64,000 bases of DNA from Verrucomicrobiaceae bacterium (GCA_016795465.1 JAEUHK010000073.1:1-64000); one strand, 5' to 3'; positions 35,287-45,010 are shown, counted from the stretch's first letter. Translations and numbers: made by a program. The notes: generated by a model not told the origin, from the sequence alone.

Positions 35287-36870
35287 ATGCGTTTGATTGC
35301 TTTTCTTGTCCTTGGGTCCCTCACGGCTCATGCCGTGGAGCCGCTTGCATCGTATCGTGGTGATGCGGAGCTGAGCTCACGCGATGGCTTGGTGACCTCG
35401 TGGGGCAATCTCACGCGGATTCATGGTGCGCCGCGAGTGTGGAAGGTGAAGACGCCGGGCGGGGTGAAGGAGGTCGTGCGCTTCGACGGTGCTTCGGCGG
35501 TATGGCAGGCGGTGAACGCGTGGGGACGTGTGGATGGGGCGAGGACGATCGTGGCGTTCGCGAGGATCGGCGGTGAGGGCGTGCTGTGTGATGGCTCGAC
35601 GCGTTCGGGTGCGGATGCGATTCGAGTGAAGGGTGATGGCTCGAGATGGGAGGTTTTGACGTTCACACGATCCAACGGGACAGTCGGGGGATTCATCGTG
35701 GGCGCGGATGTGGCGACGCAAAATGGGGTGAAGGCCGATGTGGCAGAGATTGGCGTGTTTCGCGGCGCTTTGAGTGAAAAAGAGCTGGTGGACGAAGAAG
35801 CGCGGATGAGGCAGAAGTGGGGCGAGCCGGTGGATTTGCCCGAAACGGACCAGTTCCAGCCTTGGAAGCCCTTCGCGGGTTTGCAGACGAAGCTCTTGCG
35901 CAAGAATGGGCAGGACGGCGTGAACACATATCGCATTCCGGGACTAGCCACCTCGAAGAAAGGCACGCTGCTGGCGGTGTTCGATCTGCGACATGACAAC
36001 GCGGGCGACTTGCCGGGAAACATCGATGTGGGGCTGACACGCAGCACGGACGATGGCGAGACGTGGAGCGCAACGCAGCGCGTGATCGATTACGATGGCA
36101 GTGGCGTGGGTGATCCGAGCCTCCTCGTGGATCGCGAGACGGGACGCATCTTTGTGGCTGCGCTGTGGTCGAAGGGAAAGCGGGCGTGGTTTGGCAGCGG
36201 TCCGGGTCTGACGCCGGAGGAGACGGGGCAGTTTGTGATCGTGCATAGCGATGACGATGGCGTGACTTGGTCGCCGCCGGTGAGCATCACCACGCAGATC
36301 AAGAAGCCGGAGTGGCGTTTGTGTTTCGACGGGCCGGGCGGCGGTATGCAGTTGAAGGATGGCACGCTGGTGCTTCCGGCGCAGTTTCGCGATGTGGATG
36401 GCACGCCGCACTCGTGTTTCATCGCCAGCAAGGATCATGGAGCGACGTGGAAGATGTCGCCGCCATGCGAGGGGCCGACGAGCGAGGCGCAGATCGCTGA
36501 AACGAAAGGCGGGATGCTGATTTCGATGCGTGATGAATCCCGCAGCGGGCAGCGGAAGTGGCAGCGCTGGGATGGCAATCAATGGAGCAAGGCATGGCTG
36601 CGGCTGCCCGATCCGGTTTGTCAGGCGAGTTTGATCCGTCATCCGGATGGCAGGCTGCTTTTCAGCAATCCAGCGGATGCGAAAAGCCGCGTGCGGATGA
36701 CGGTGCGCGAGAGTCGCGATGATGGCGAGACGTGGAGCGAGGGGCGTGTGATCGATCCGCGAGGCAGCATGTATTCGTGCATGAGCGTGATGCGGGATGG
36801 CCGAATCGCGATGGTATATGAAGGCGTGGGCGGATTGTGGTTCGCGGCTTTTACTTTGGAGGAACGATGA
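35287..36870 (+). CDS. Secreted sialidase (GH33-like, BNR repeats)
   Basis: A 527-residue protein with signal peptide MRLIAFLVLGSLTAHAVEP. An N-terminal lectin-like region (about 20-180) precedes a six-bladed sialidase domain (about 190-525) with the YRIPGL arginine motif and at least four Asp boxes: STDDGETW, SDDDGVTW, SKDHGATW and SRDDGETW. It should release terminal sialic acids or related sugars from glycans. It overlaps the next gene by ATGA. Verrucomicrobial genomes often carry several such enzymes with unproven substrate, so the sugar specificity is uncertain. Confidence 0.88.
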   Translation: MRLIAFLVLGSLTAHAVEPLASYRGDAELSSRDGLVTSWGNLTRIHGAPRVWKVKTPGGVKEVVRFDGASAVWQAVNAWGRVDGARTIVAFARIGGEGVLCDGSTRSGADAIRVKGDGSRWEVLTFTRSNGTVGGFIVGADVATQNGVKADVAEIGVFRGALSEKELVDEEARMRQKWGEPVDLPETDQFQPWKPFAGLQTKLLRKNGQDGVNTYRIPGLATSKKGTLLAVFDLRHDNAGDLPGNIDVGLTRSTDDGETWSATQRVIDYDGSGVGDPSLLVDRETGRIFVAALWSKGKRAWFGSGPGLTPEETGQFVIVHSDDDGVTWSPPVSITTQIKKPEWRLCFDGPGGGMQLKDGTLVLPAQFRDVDGTPHSCFIASKDHGATWKMSPPCEGPTSEAQIAETKGGMLISMRDESRSGQRKWQRWDGNQWSKAWLRLPDPVCQASLIRHPDGRLLFSNPADAKSRVRMTVRESRDDGETWSEGRVIDPRGSMYSCMSVMRDGRIAMVYEGVGGLWFAAFTLEER

Positions 36871-37517
36871 TCATGCCTGTGTGGATCGAATACTTTGCCG
36901 TGGCTGTTTGTGCGATCACCGCGGTGCTCGCGGCCGAGGGAAAGCGCATGGATTTGTTTGGCGTGCTGGTGCTGGCGCTGGTGACAGCGGTCGGTGGCGG
37001 GACGATTCGCGATCTTTGTCTTGGCGTGAGGCCGGTGTTTTGGATCGAGCAGCCGCAGGTGGTGTGGACGGCGCTGATCGCGGCGACGGTGACGTTCATC
37101 ATTGTGCGCTTCACGCATCTGCCATCTCGATTTCTGGATGTGGCGGATGCGTTTGGGCTGGCGTTGTTTGGCATCGCGGGCACGGAAAAGGCGCTGGCGT
37201 ATGGCACGCCGGGCATCGTGGCGGTGCTGCTTGGCATCGTGACGGGCGTGGCGGGCGGCATTTTACGCGATGTGCTACGGCGCGAGGTCCCGTGGGTATT
37301 CCAGGCAGAGGTCGATCTGTATGCGACGGCTGTTTTTGCGGGTGCGCTGGTGTTTGTGCTGCTGCGTGTGTATTCACCGCCTTCGGAAACGCATCGCTAC
37401 ATCGGCATGGCGGTGATCCTCGTCATTCGACTGGCGGCGATGAAATGGAAGCTGCGGCTGCCGACGCTTCAAACGCGGCGGGCGCAAGAGTCTGCGAGTG
37501 ACCGTTTGCGTGAGTGA
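36867..37517 (+). CDS. TRIC-type cation channel family membrane protein
   Basis: A 216-residue integral membrane protein (UPF0126/YadS family) with about seven hydrophobic helices arranged as two homologous halves. Each half has the signature glycine-rich arginine motif: GGGTIRDL near residue 47 and GGILRDVL near 130. The family forms trimeric monovalent cation channels. The ATG at 36867 has a good ribosome binding site (GGAGGA at 36858-36863) and overlaps the sialidase stop by ATGA. Its link to sialidase is only positional. Confidence 0.88.
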   Translation: MIMPVWIEYFAVAVCAITAVLAAEGKRMDLFGVLVLALVTAVGGGTIRDLCLGVRPVFWIEQPQVVWTALIAATVTFIIVRFTHLPSRFLDVADAFGLALFGIAGTEKALAYGTPGIVAVLLGIVTGVAGGILRDVLRREVPWVFQAEVDLYATAVFAGALVFVLLRVYSPPSETHRYIGMAVILVIRLAAMKWKLRLPTLQTRRAQESASDRLRE

Positions 37518-37543
37518 GGCTCTGCTAGCGCAGAGGGCGGGTG

Positions 37544-39646
37544 TCACACGTCTGTCTTGCCCTTGCCTTCCTCGGGGTCGATGCCTGACTCGAGGTTCTG
37601 CATGTGCTTCTGGATGGTCTGGCGGTCATATTGGAGGCGGGCGAGGATGCTGCCGTAGATGTCGATGCAGGCACGCATGTCCGCGCCGCTGGCACCTTCA
37701 CGCTGATTGTGGCGTGCGAAGAGCACGGCGGCACGGCGGATCTGCCCGGCGGCCTGGGTGAGCTTGTTTCGTGAGACGAGGAAGAGGCCGTAATGGGCGC
37801 GTGCAGCGGCGACGTCGTGATGCTCGGGGCCGAGATTGCTGATGCGGATATCGATGACGCGTTTGAAGAGGCTTTCGGCGTTTTGGTAGTTCTCCCGCTT
37901 TTCCTCGATGGTGGCGAGGGCGAGGAGGGAGATGCCGAGGACGAGGTTGTCCTTTCCGAACTCCTTTTCGACAAAAGCGATGTGCTGGTTCAGGCGGGAG
38001 ACGGCCTCGTCGAATTTCCCTTCCTGCGTGAGCGTGCGGGCGAGGGCGGCCATGTCGTGGGCGACAGTGCTGCTGTCCTGCCCGTGGGCCTTGATGTCGA
38101 TTTTGAGCACATGGCCGTAGTAGGCGGAGGCACCGGCGAAGTCGCTCTTGGCCTCGCGGATGAGGCCGAGATTAAAGTAGGCCTTCGCGGTCTCGGCGTG
38201 GTCAGGGCCGTGCGTGCGCTCGCGGATGCCGGCGGAGTGTTCGTAGCATTTTTCGGCCTCGTTGTACTGGCCGAGCTTGATCAAGACGCTGCCGAGGAGG
38301 TGCTGGGCATCACCGGTGCGGGGGTGGATGTCCCCAAAGACCTCCTTGCTGCGCTTGAGCACGTCTCGATGGATTTCGACGGCCTCGTTGACGCGGCCAA
38401 AGCTGCCGAGCGCGATCGCGTAGGAGCAGAGAATGTCGATGGTTTGCTGGTCTTTGGGGCCGAGGCGTTTTTCGGCGGTCTCGGCGGCCTGTTTCAGCAG
38501 GTCGGTGGATTCGGCGACCTTGCCTTTGCGCACTTTGATGAGCGCCAGATTGCTGAGGCGGGAGCAGTAGCCGCGCTCGGCCTCGAGGGAATTGTCCCCG
38601 GCCTGCTTCGCGATCTTGTAGGACTCGTCGAAGAGCTTTTCGGCCTTTTCGAGGCGGTCCTTGTCGCCTTGAAAATCGTAGATGCGTTGATTGACGAGGC
38701 CGATGTCATTGATGACGAGCGCGAGGCTGGACGCGTCGATGGGTTCGGTCTTTTCGATCTCTGCCCGGATCTTGGCAAGGACGGTCTCCGCCTCGAGCAG
38801 GCGGTCCTGCTCCATGTAAACACGGGCGACGTTGATGCTGCTGGCGAGCTTTTCCCTGCCGGTGCCGGTCGGGAGGGATTCAGCGGCCTTGATGGCGGCC
38901 TCGCCAAACAGACGTGCCTCCTGTTTGAGCTCGAGGGTGGAGGCATCACGCGTGAGTGAAATCAGCATCGCAATGTGGAGATCGTTCGCGGGCAGGGTGA
39001 CCTCGTTGATGATCTCGGCAGCGCGTTTCAGCCACGGGCGGCATTCGGCGACACGCTTCAGCTCGACGAGCTGGTGCGAGAGAATGGTGATGGTGGTGAC
39101 CTCGGCGACCCTTGCCTCCTCGGATCCGGCCTCGCGGAGCACTTTGAGGTGCTCCACGGCGGTTTTGACGTAATCGGCCATCTGGCCACGAGCATAAAAG
39201 AAGTTCTCCCTGCAGCGGTAGAGCTGGTTGTTGAGGCGGATGTAGCGGTCCTCGGTGGTGGCGGCCTTGCCGGCTTCCTTGAGCATGGCGAGGGCTCTGG
39301 GCTCGAGTTCGTCGTAAAGCTTTTGCGCCTCCTCGACACGCCTGCTGTCCACGGCGTCGATGACGAGTTGCAGGCCTGCCTCGAGATACTCGGGGGATTT
39401 TTCGCCGTTCTTTTCACGGACTTCGGCAAGGGGATCACGCGCGGCAGGCAAGACCTGTGGCGGCACGAGCCAGCCGTCCTGATTCAGCCGGTAGGTGTGA
39501 GGCATGCTGAGGTTCGGCAGCGTGATGGGCTGGGACGGCGAACGTGGGAGCAGATTGATGCCCGGCGCGGCTTGCGCGGCTGCCTTGCCGCTGGTGAGCA
39601 GGCTGAAAAGGAGGGCTGGCCAGATGCAGGTGGCGGTGAATCGCAT
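37544..39646 (-). CDS. Secreted tetratricopeptide-repeat protein
   Basis: A 700-residue protein with signal peptide MRFTATCIWPALLFSLLTSGKAAAQ. Residues ~75-640 carry many TPR/kinesin-light-chain-type repeats of 42 residues (for example ALGSFGRVNEAVEIHRDVLKRSKEVFG and LIKLGQYNEAEKCYEHSAGIRERTHG), giving a long solenoid for protein-protein contact. Function beyond scaffolding cannot be read. It converges with the channel gene and is divergent from 39754 across a 107-bp spacer. Confidence 0.85.
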   Translation of the reverse strand: MRFTATCIWPALLFSLLTSGKAAAQAAPGINLLPRSPSQPITLPNLSMPHTYRLNQDGWLVPPQVLPAARDPLAEVREKNGEKSPEYLEAGLQLVIDAVDSRRVEEAQKLYDELEPRALAMLKEAGKAATTEDRYIRLNNQLYRCRENFFYARGQMADYVKTAVEHLKVLREAGSEEARVAEVTTITILSHQLVELKRVAECRPWLKRAAEIINEVTLPANDLHIAMLISLTRDASTLELKQEARLFGEAAIKAAESLPTGTGREKLASSINVARVYMEQDRLLEAETVLAKIRAEIEKTEPIDASSLALVINDIGLVNQRIYDFQGDKDRLEKAEKLFDESYKIAKQAGDNSLEAERGYCSRLSNLALIKVRKGKVAESTDLLKQAAETAEKRLGPKDQQTIDILCSYAIALGSFGRVNEAVEIHRDVLKRSKEVFGDIHPRTGDAQHLLGSVLIKLGQYNEAEKCYEHSAGIRERTHGPDHAETAKAYFNLGLIREAKSDFAGASAYYGHVLKIDIKAHGQDSSTVAHDMAALARTLTQEGKFDEAVSRLNQHIAFVEKEFGKDNLVLGISLLALATIEEKRENYQNAESLFKRVIDIRISNLGPEHHDVAAARAHYGLFLVSRNKLTQAAGQIRRAAVLFARHNQREGASGADMRACIDIYGSILARLQYDRQTIQKHMQNLESGIDPEEGKGKTDV

Positions 39647-39753
39647 GGGACGACGCTATCCGGCGGCCTGCGCAGGCGGCAAGCCGAAAAGTGCGCAAGG
39701 ATGGCCCGGGTTTTTTCCTCGCGTGAATGGCGAAGGTGTGTTTTTGAGCGGCG

Positions 39754-41550
39754 ATGACGAAAACGAAGCCGATCACAAACATCTCAACCTACAAGTTTGC
39801 GCCTATGACGGGGCTCAAGGAGCTCCGTGAGCGTTTGCTGAGGCTGTGCAAAAGTCTCGACCTGAAAGGGACGATCCTGCTGAGCACGGAGGGGGTGAAT
39901 CTCTTCATCGCAGGGCCGGGCGAGGCAGTGGACACGCTCGTGGCGGAGCTGCGAGCGCTGCCGGGCCTCGAGGATCTCACGCCGAAGGTGAGCCTGAGTG
40001 ACGAGCAGCCCTTTCGCCGCATGCTGGTGCGCATCAAAAAGGAGATCATCGCCTTTGGCGTGGATGGCATTGATCCGGCGCGATACACCTCACCACGTCT
40101 GCCGCCGAAAGAGCTCAAAAAGTGGCTCGATGAAGGTCGTGAGGTTTTGCTTTTCGACACGCGGAATGATTACGAGGTGAAGATGGGCACCTTCAAAGGC
40201 GCCGTGCCTGCCCAAGTGGATCACTTTCGCGATTTTCCTGCCGCGGTGGCGAAACTGCCGGAGGATTGGAAGAAGAAGCCGATCGTGACTTTCTGCACCG
40301 GCGGCATCCGCTGCGAAAAAGCGGCCCCGTTCATGGAACGCGAGGGCTTTGAGCAGATCTGGCAGCTCGATGGTGGCATCTTGAAGTATTTCGAAGAGTG
40401 CGGCCCGGCGCATTACGATGGGGAGTGCTTCGTTTTCGACCAGAGGGTGGGCGTGGATCCGGCGCTGGAGGAGACGCCCTCGGCGCAGTGCTTTGCCTGC
40501 CAGACGCCGCTCACGGCCGAGGAGCAGGCTGATTCACGATATGTGGCGCATGTGTCGTGCCCTTACTGCTTTCAAACCGACGAGCAGCAGCGTGAAAAAC
40601 GCCGCGCTGAGACCGAGGCGGCCATCCACCGTGCGGCGGACCCGCTGCCGGGATGCGTGCCGTATGATCATGTGCGGCCGTTTCACATTCCTGCGGCTTG
40701 TGATGAGATGACGGTACATGACGCGATCTGCCACATCCTGCCGCACACGGATCGCGAGGAGTGGCTGCGTGTCTTTGATGAAGGCCGCATCACGGACAAG
40801 GATGGTGCACCCGTCACGCCGACGCGGTGTGTGAGGTCCGGGGAGCATTACCGGCATCTCAAACCGGCCTCGCAAGAGCCTGCGGTGAGTGCGGAGGTGA
40901 AGGTGATTCACGAAGACGAGGCGCTGCTGGTGCTGCACAAGCCTGCGCCGCTGCCGATGCATGAGGGCGGACGCTTCTGCCGGAACACGCTGCAATACTT
41001 CCTGAACACGGCGCTGCATCCGCTGCTGCCGCGCTCGGCTCATCGCCTCGATGCGAACACGACGGGCGTGGTCGTGTTTGCGAAGACGCGGCATTTTGCG
41101 CGGTATGTGCAGCCGCAGTTCGAGCGTGGCGAGGTCGAAAAAGTGTATCTCGCCCGCGTGCAGGGCCATCCGGCCGAGGATGCGTTTGCCTGCGATGCAC
41201 CGGTGAGTGCGGACGCGGGCAAATTGGGTGCACGCGAGATCAGCGAGGATGGTCAGGCGGCACGCACGGAGTTTCGCGTGCTCAGTCGCGATGCAGATGG
41301 CACGTCGCTTGTTGAGGCCAGGCCTCTCACGGGTCGAACGAATCAAATCCGGCTGCATTTGAGGCATCTCGGGCATCCCATTGTGGGAGATGCCACCTAC
41401 CCGGCTGAGGGCGGCACCGGTGAGACGCAAACGCTCCCCGTGGATGCACTGCCTTTGTGCCTGCATGCATGGAAACTCACGCTCAAACATCCGCTCACCG
41501 GCCAGTTCATGGCTTTCGAGGCCGCCAAACCTGCCTGGGCAGTCGGGTGA
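39754..41550 (+). CDS. Fusion of TrhO-type tRNA uridine hydroxylase and RluA-type pseudouridine synthase
   Basis: A 598-residue fusion. Residues 1-~265 match the rhodanese-related TrhO/YceA family, which hydroxylates U34 of tRNA: an N-terminal ferredoxin-like part, then a rhodanese domain with catalytic C181 (VTFCTGGIRCEKA), then a cysteine-rich tail (QCFACQTPL, CPYCF). Residues ~320-370 look S4-like. Residues ~375-595 are an RluA-type pseudouridine synthase with catalytic D433 (HRLDANTTGVVVFAK) and GRTNQIRLH. Both halves keep their key residues. They would make two different RNA modifications from one polypeptide. The ATG at 39754 is followed by the normal TrhO start. Confidence 0.9.
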   Translation: MTKTKPITNISTYKFAPMTGLKELRERLLRLCKSLDLKGTILLSTEGVNLFIAGPGEAVDTLVAELRALPGLEDLTPKVSLSDEQPFRRMLVRIKKEIIAFGVDGIDPARYTSPRLPPKELKKWLDEGREVLLFDTRNDYEVKMGTFKGAVPAQVDHFRDFPAAVAKLPEDWKKKPIVTFCTGGIRCEKAAPFMEREGFEQIWQLDGGILKYFEECGPAHYDGECFVFDQRVGVDPALEETPSAQCFACQTPLTAEEQADSRYVAHVSCPYCFQTDEQQREKRRAETEAAIHRAADPLPGCVPYDHVRPFHIPAACDEMTVHDAICHILPHTDREEWLRVFDEGRITDKDGAPVTPTRCVRSGEHYRHLKPASQEPAVSAEVKVIHEDEALLVLHKPAPLPMHEGGRFCRNTLQYFLNTALHPLLPRSAHRLDANTTGVVVFAKTRHFARYVQPQFERGEVEKVYLARVQGHPAEDAFACDAPVSADAGKLGAREISEDGQAARTEFRVLSRDADGTSLVEARPLTGRTNQIRLHLRHLGHPIVGDATYPAEGGTGETQTLPVDALPLCLHAWKLTLKHPLTGQFMAFEAAKPAWAVG

Positions 41551-41637
41551 GACAGCCTGGTGGACCTGCCCTGAGAAAGCGGGCCTTCAGCGCTGTCTTT
41601 GTGACCGTCGTCCTTGATGGAAAGGGAAGCTCTTCCG

Positions 41638-42564
41638 TCACTGGCTGCGTCGGGTGCTGGTTGAGCCGAAAACCCCTCGTGCCTCCGCGGTGATGACCGC
41701 GAGAGCAGGATGCCGCATCGCACGCTCTAGCGTGATGAGGTGGCAGGGAAAACCGCATTTGACCGGACGGCCCACGGGTTTCAGCCCGTAGCGTTCCACC
41801 GCCTCGTCCAGCACAGCCGCGGCTATCGGTGCCACACCGAGACCGTCCGCCGCGGCGGTTTTCATCAGCGCAGCATCGTCAAACTCCGCCACCACCCGCG
41901 GCCGGATGCGGTGAGAGTCGAACCACCGGTCAATCTCATGCCGCCAGGCCGTGCGGCTGGCCGGCAAGAGCATCGGCGCGTCCTTCAACGAACCCGGGAA
42001 GCCCTGTCCAAGCTTTCTGGCCATCAATGGTGTGGCACAAAAAACGACCGGCGACTCGCCGAGCAGGTGATTGAATGCCTTCACCGGCAGCGACGACGGC
42101 GCGGCTTCATCCGATAAAACAACATCGAGCCGGCCTCCGGCCAGCGAGCCGAGCAACTCCTGCGCGTGACCTTCCACGCAGGAGAGTTGCAAATTCGGGA
42201 ATGCCTTCACCGCAGGCCGGATGAGCCGCCACGCGACCAGCTTCGGCAGCGAATCCGTGATGCCGACATTCAGTCGCAGGTTCCGCGCACTGCCCATGCC
42301 ATGCAGCGAGCGCACCAGCTCCGTGCCGAGGGAAAAAATCTCGCCCGCGCACTCCATCACCAGGCGACCGCCGGGCGTCAGCTTCAGACCTCGGCCGGTA
42401 CGGTCAAACAGAGGCTCCTCCAGTGTCTTTTCGAGCGCCTTGATCTGGGCGCTGATCGTCGGCTGCGAAAGGTGCAGCCTCGCCGAGGCGGCACGGAGGC
42501 TGCCAGCACGAGCCACCTCCCAAAAGAGGCGCAGATGGTGGTAATTCAGATGGGTTGGGCTCAT
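41638..42564 (-). CDS. LysR-family transcriptional regulator, NhaR-like
   Basis: A 308-residue regulator from ATG 42564 (MSPTHLNYHHLRLFWEVARAG); an in-frame start at 42714 would add fifty residues that do not fit the family. An N-terminal helix-turn-helix (LRAASARLHLSQPTISAQIKALE) is followed by a substrate-binding effector domain. The opening 'LNYHHLRLFWEVA' is close to NhaR, the activator of the Na+/H+ antiporter gene. It is divergent from the type I secretion locus at 42800 with 235 bp between, so it may control that locus; LysR regulators often act on the divergent neighbour. Confidence 0.88.
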   Translation of the reverse strand: MSPTHLNYHHLRLFWEVARAGSLRAASARLHLSQPTISAQIKALEKTLEEPLFDRTGRGLKLTPGGRLVMECAGEIFSLGTELVRSLHGMGSARNLRLNVGITDSLPKLVAWRLIRPAVKAFPNLQLSCVEGHAQELLGSLAGGRLDVVLSDEAAPSSLPVKAFNHLLGESPVVFCATPLMARKLGQGFPGSLKDAPMLLPASRTAWRHEIDRWFDSHRIRPRVVAEFDDAALMKTAAADGLGVAPIAAAVLDEAVERYGLKPVGRPVKCGFPCHLITLERAMRHPALAVITAEARGVFGSTSTRRSQ

Positions 42565-42752
42565 GAGAGTGAGTTTGATAGGATCAAAGCGTGGCATTGA
42601 AACGTCGAAATGTTCAAAACAAGGCTTGAGAGCATCTCCCGGCCCCAAGTCGCGCAAGTTTCCGCCCACGGGAGGGGTGGTTGTGGTCATTTTACCCTGG
42701 GTGAACTCAGCCAATCGCTGATTTGCATCTGATCGCCACAGAAGGAAGAGTT

Positions 42753-42758
42753 TAGACT
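42753..42758 (+). promoter_or_regulatory. Possible -10 element of the secretion locus
   Basis: TAGACT lies 41 bp before the ATG at 42800 and equals the -10 hexamer of S2. No good -35 at the right distance was seen, which would be consistent with a promoter needing an activator such as the divergent LysR regulator. Confidence 0.35.
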
Positions 42759-42799
42759 CGCGTCATCCCGCTTTCCCGCCCAGACGTACTTCGACACAC

Positions 42800-45010
42800 A
42801 TGCCGTCCACGCCATCTTCCACAACCACCGCCCTGCTCGCCCAGCTCGCCGCCATCACCGGCAGCGAATACGATCACGAGCGTGCCCTGATTGCCGTGCA
42901 GAATTCGGTCAAGCGCGACGGCGATTCGCTCTCAAAGCTCGTCGCGGCGGCGGCGGAGGTTTACATGCATGTCACACCGGTCCGGCTGCCACTGGCCGAG
43001 GTAGTGTGGCGGGCGCATCACGACATGCCGGTGGTGATCTGGAGCGCCAAAGAGTCACGCTGGATCGTCATCACCTTCGCTGGCTGGTTCCGCCTGCGTA
43101 TCGCGGACGGGGATCATCCCACACACCGGGTCACCCTCAGCCGCGGCGAGCTCGTGCAGCTCCTCGGGCTCAAGAGTGTGAATGACGTCGTCGAGGCCGG
43201 CATCGTGCACCCGGAACGCCCCGCGCATGACATGAGTGTGCATGCCGCAGTGGCTCAGGAGGCACACACGCATGGCGAAGAACATGGAAACGGTCATGGT
43301 CATGGCCACGCAATGCATGTCAGCCCGGAGCGGCGCTTCTTCCGCCTTCTCAAGGCCGAGCGCGGTGACATCGTCACGCTGCTCATCTTCTCGGTGTTTT
43401 CAGGCCTGCTCTACCTCGCGGCGCCGCTCGCGGTGGATGCGGTGGTGAGCAATCTGGCCTTTGGCGGGCAATCGCAGCCGTATGTGCAGGCGATCGTGAT
43501 CCTCGCCGTCGCGCTTTTTGGCGCGCTGGCGCTGCAGGCGGTGGTCAGCGGGTTTCAGTATTACATCTCCGATATCATCCAGCGCCGCATCTTTGTGCGC
43601 ACGGCGGCGGATCTCGCGTATCGCCTGCCGCGTGTGAAAGCGGAAGCGCTCGATGATGTGCACGCGCCGGAGCTGGTGAACCGCTTCCTCGATGTCGTCA
43701 CCGCGCAGAAGAGCACCTCGCTGCTGCTGCTCGATGGCATCAACCTCGTCTTTGGCAGCCTCATCGGGATGCTGCTGCTCGCTTTGTATCATCCGGTGCT
43801 GCTGTTGTTCGTCGGTGTGCTGCTCGTGCTCATCATTGTGATCACCTGGCTGCTCGGACGCGGCGCGGTGGACACCTCCATCGCCGAGTCACGCATGAAA
43901 TACGATGTGGTGAACTGGTTTGAGGAAATCGCCGCGTTCCCCTTCCTCTTCAAAGGCCCCGGCGGCTACGACATGGCCTACGAACGGGCCAACCAGCTCT
44001 CCACCGAGTATTTGCGCCGACGCGGGAGCCACTTCCGCATCGTCATGCGGCAGATGATCGGCCTGCTGGTGCTGAGTGTGTTCGCCAGTGCCACGCTGCT
44101 CGTGCTCGGCGGATGGTTGGTGGTGAGCCAGCAGATCACCTTGGGCCAGCTCGTGGCATCGGAGCTCATCATGGGCAGCATCGTGGCTGCTTTGGCGAAG
44201 ATGGGCAAAAAACTCGAGGCTTGGTATGACGCCATGGCTGCGATGGACAAGCTGGGACACATCTTTGACCTCGAAATCGAGCGCGAGGACGGCGAGCAGC
44301 CCGCGAGTCGTGAAGGCGGCGCGGAGGTGCGCGGCTGCGACCTCGCTTTTGGCTACCACGAGCCGCTTTTCGCGAAAAAGACCTTCACCATCCCCTCCGG
44401 CAGCCGCGCGGCCATCGTCGGCCCGCATGGCTCGGGAACGAGTTCGCTGCTCGACATCCTTTTTGGCCTTCGTCAGCCTTTGGAGGGCCATGTGAGCATC
44501 GACGACCTCGATTTGCGCAGTTGGTATCTCGAAGCCTTGCGTGAGAGCGTCATGCTGCTGCGTCGCGATGAAATCGTGGATGGCAGTGTCATCGAAAACC
44601 TTCGCCTGGGCCGCGTCGATGTCGGTTTGGATGAAATCCGCAGCGCTTTGGAGCGCGTGGGTCTGCTCGATGTGCTGCTGCATCGCCCCGAGGGCCTCAA
44701 TTTGCGTCTGAAGGTCGGCGGCGCGCCGCTGAGCGGCAATCAGCGCACGCGATTGCTGCTCGCCCGCGCTTTGGTGCAGCGTCCGCGGCTTCTGTTGATC
44801 GATGAGCTCTTCGACAGCCTTGATGACGAGTCCTTCAAGCTCCTCGAAACCGCGATCCTCGACCCCTCGCTCACCTGGACTGTCATCCTCGCCACCCGCG
44901 ATCACGATGTCACGAAGCGCTGCGATCAGATCATCGAGCTCGCGCCCTGTCATTTGAATGACGGTACGTCCTCCGAATCGGAAACTCAACGCCTGCAAAA
45001 CCGCTCATGA
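42800..45010 (+). CDS. Type I secretion ABC exporter with degenerate ATPase motifs
   Basis: A 736-residue ABC half-transporter. Residues ~1-145 form an N-terminal domain that could be a decayed C39-like region. A histidine-rich stretch (~149-175: HTHGEEHGNGHGHGHAMH) precedes a six-helix membrane domain (~190-480) and an ATPase domain (~520-725). The Walker A motif reads GPHGSGTSS, with T547 where lysine is expected. The Q-loop and H-loop positions also look altered (LLRRDEIVDGS; ILATRDHDV), while LSGNQ and LLLIDELFDSLD are kept. HlyD- and TolC-like genes follow with ATGA overlaps, so it belongs to a type I secretion system, but ATP hydrolysis is doubtful. Confidence 0.87.
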   Translation: MPSTPSSTTTALLAQLAAITGSEYDHERALIAVQNSVKRDGDSLSKLVAAAAEVYMHVTPVRLPLAEVVWRAHHDMPVVIWSAKESRWIVITFAGWFRLRIADGDHPTHRVTLSRGELVQLLGLKSVNDVVEAGIVHPERPAHDMSVHAAVAQEAHTHGEEHGNGHGHGHAMHVSPERRFFRLLKAERGDIVTLLIFSVFSGLLYLAAPLAVDAVVSNLAFGGQSQPYVQAIVILAVALFGALALQAVVSGFQYYISDIIQRRIFVRTAADLAYRLPRVKAEALDDVHAPELVNRFLDVVTAQKSTSLLLLDGINLVFGSLIGMLLLALYHPVLLLFVGVLLVLIIVITWLLGRGAVDTSIAESRMKYDVVNWFEEIAAFPFLFKGPGGYDMAYERANQLSTEYLRRRGSHFRIVMRQMIGLLVLSVFASATLLVLGGWLVVSQQITLGQLVASELIMGSIVAALAKMGKKLEAWYDAMAAMDKLGHIFDLEIEREDGEQPASREGGAEVRGCDLAFGYHEPLFAKKTFTIPSGSRAAIVGPHGSGTSSLLDILFGLRQPLEGHVSIDDLDLRSWYLEALRESVMLLRRDEIVDGSVIENLRLGRVDVGLDEIRSALERVGLLDVLLHRPEGLNLRLKVGGAPLSGNQRTRLLLARALVQRPRLLLIDELFDSLDDESFKLLETAILDPSLTWTVILATRDHDVTKRCDQIIELAPCHLNDGTSSESETQRLQNRS

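Noticed and set aside
41721..41734. CACGCTCTAGCGTG palindrome resembling an arm of repeat C
   Set aside because: It lies inside the LysR reading frame, is a single arm with one change, and fits normal codons for the domain; chance is likely.
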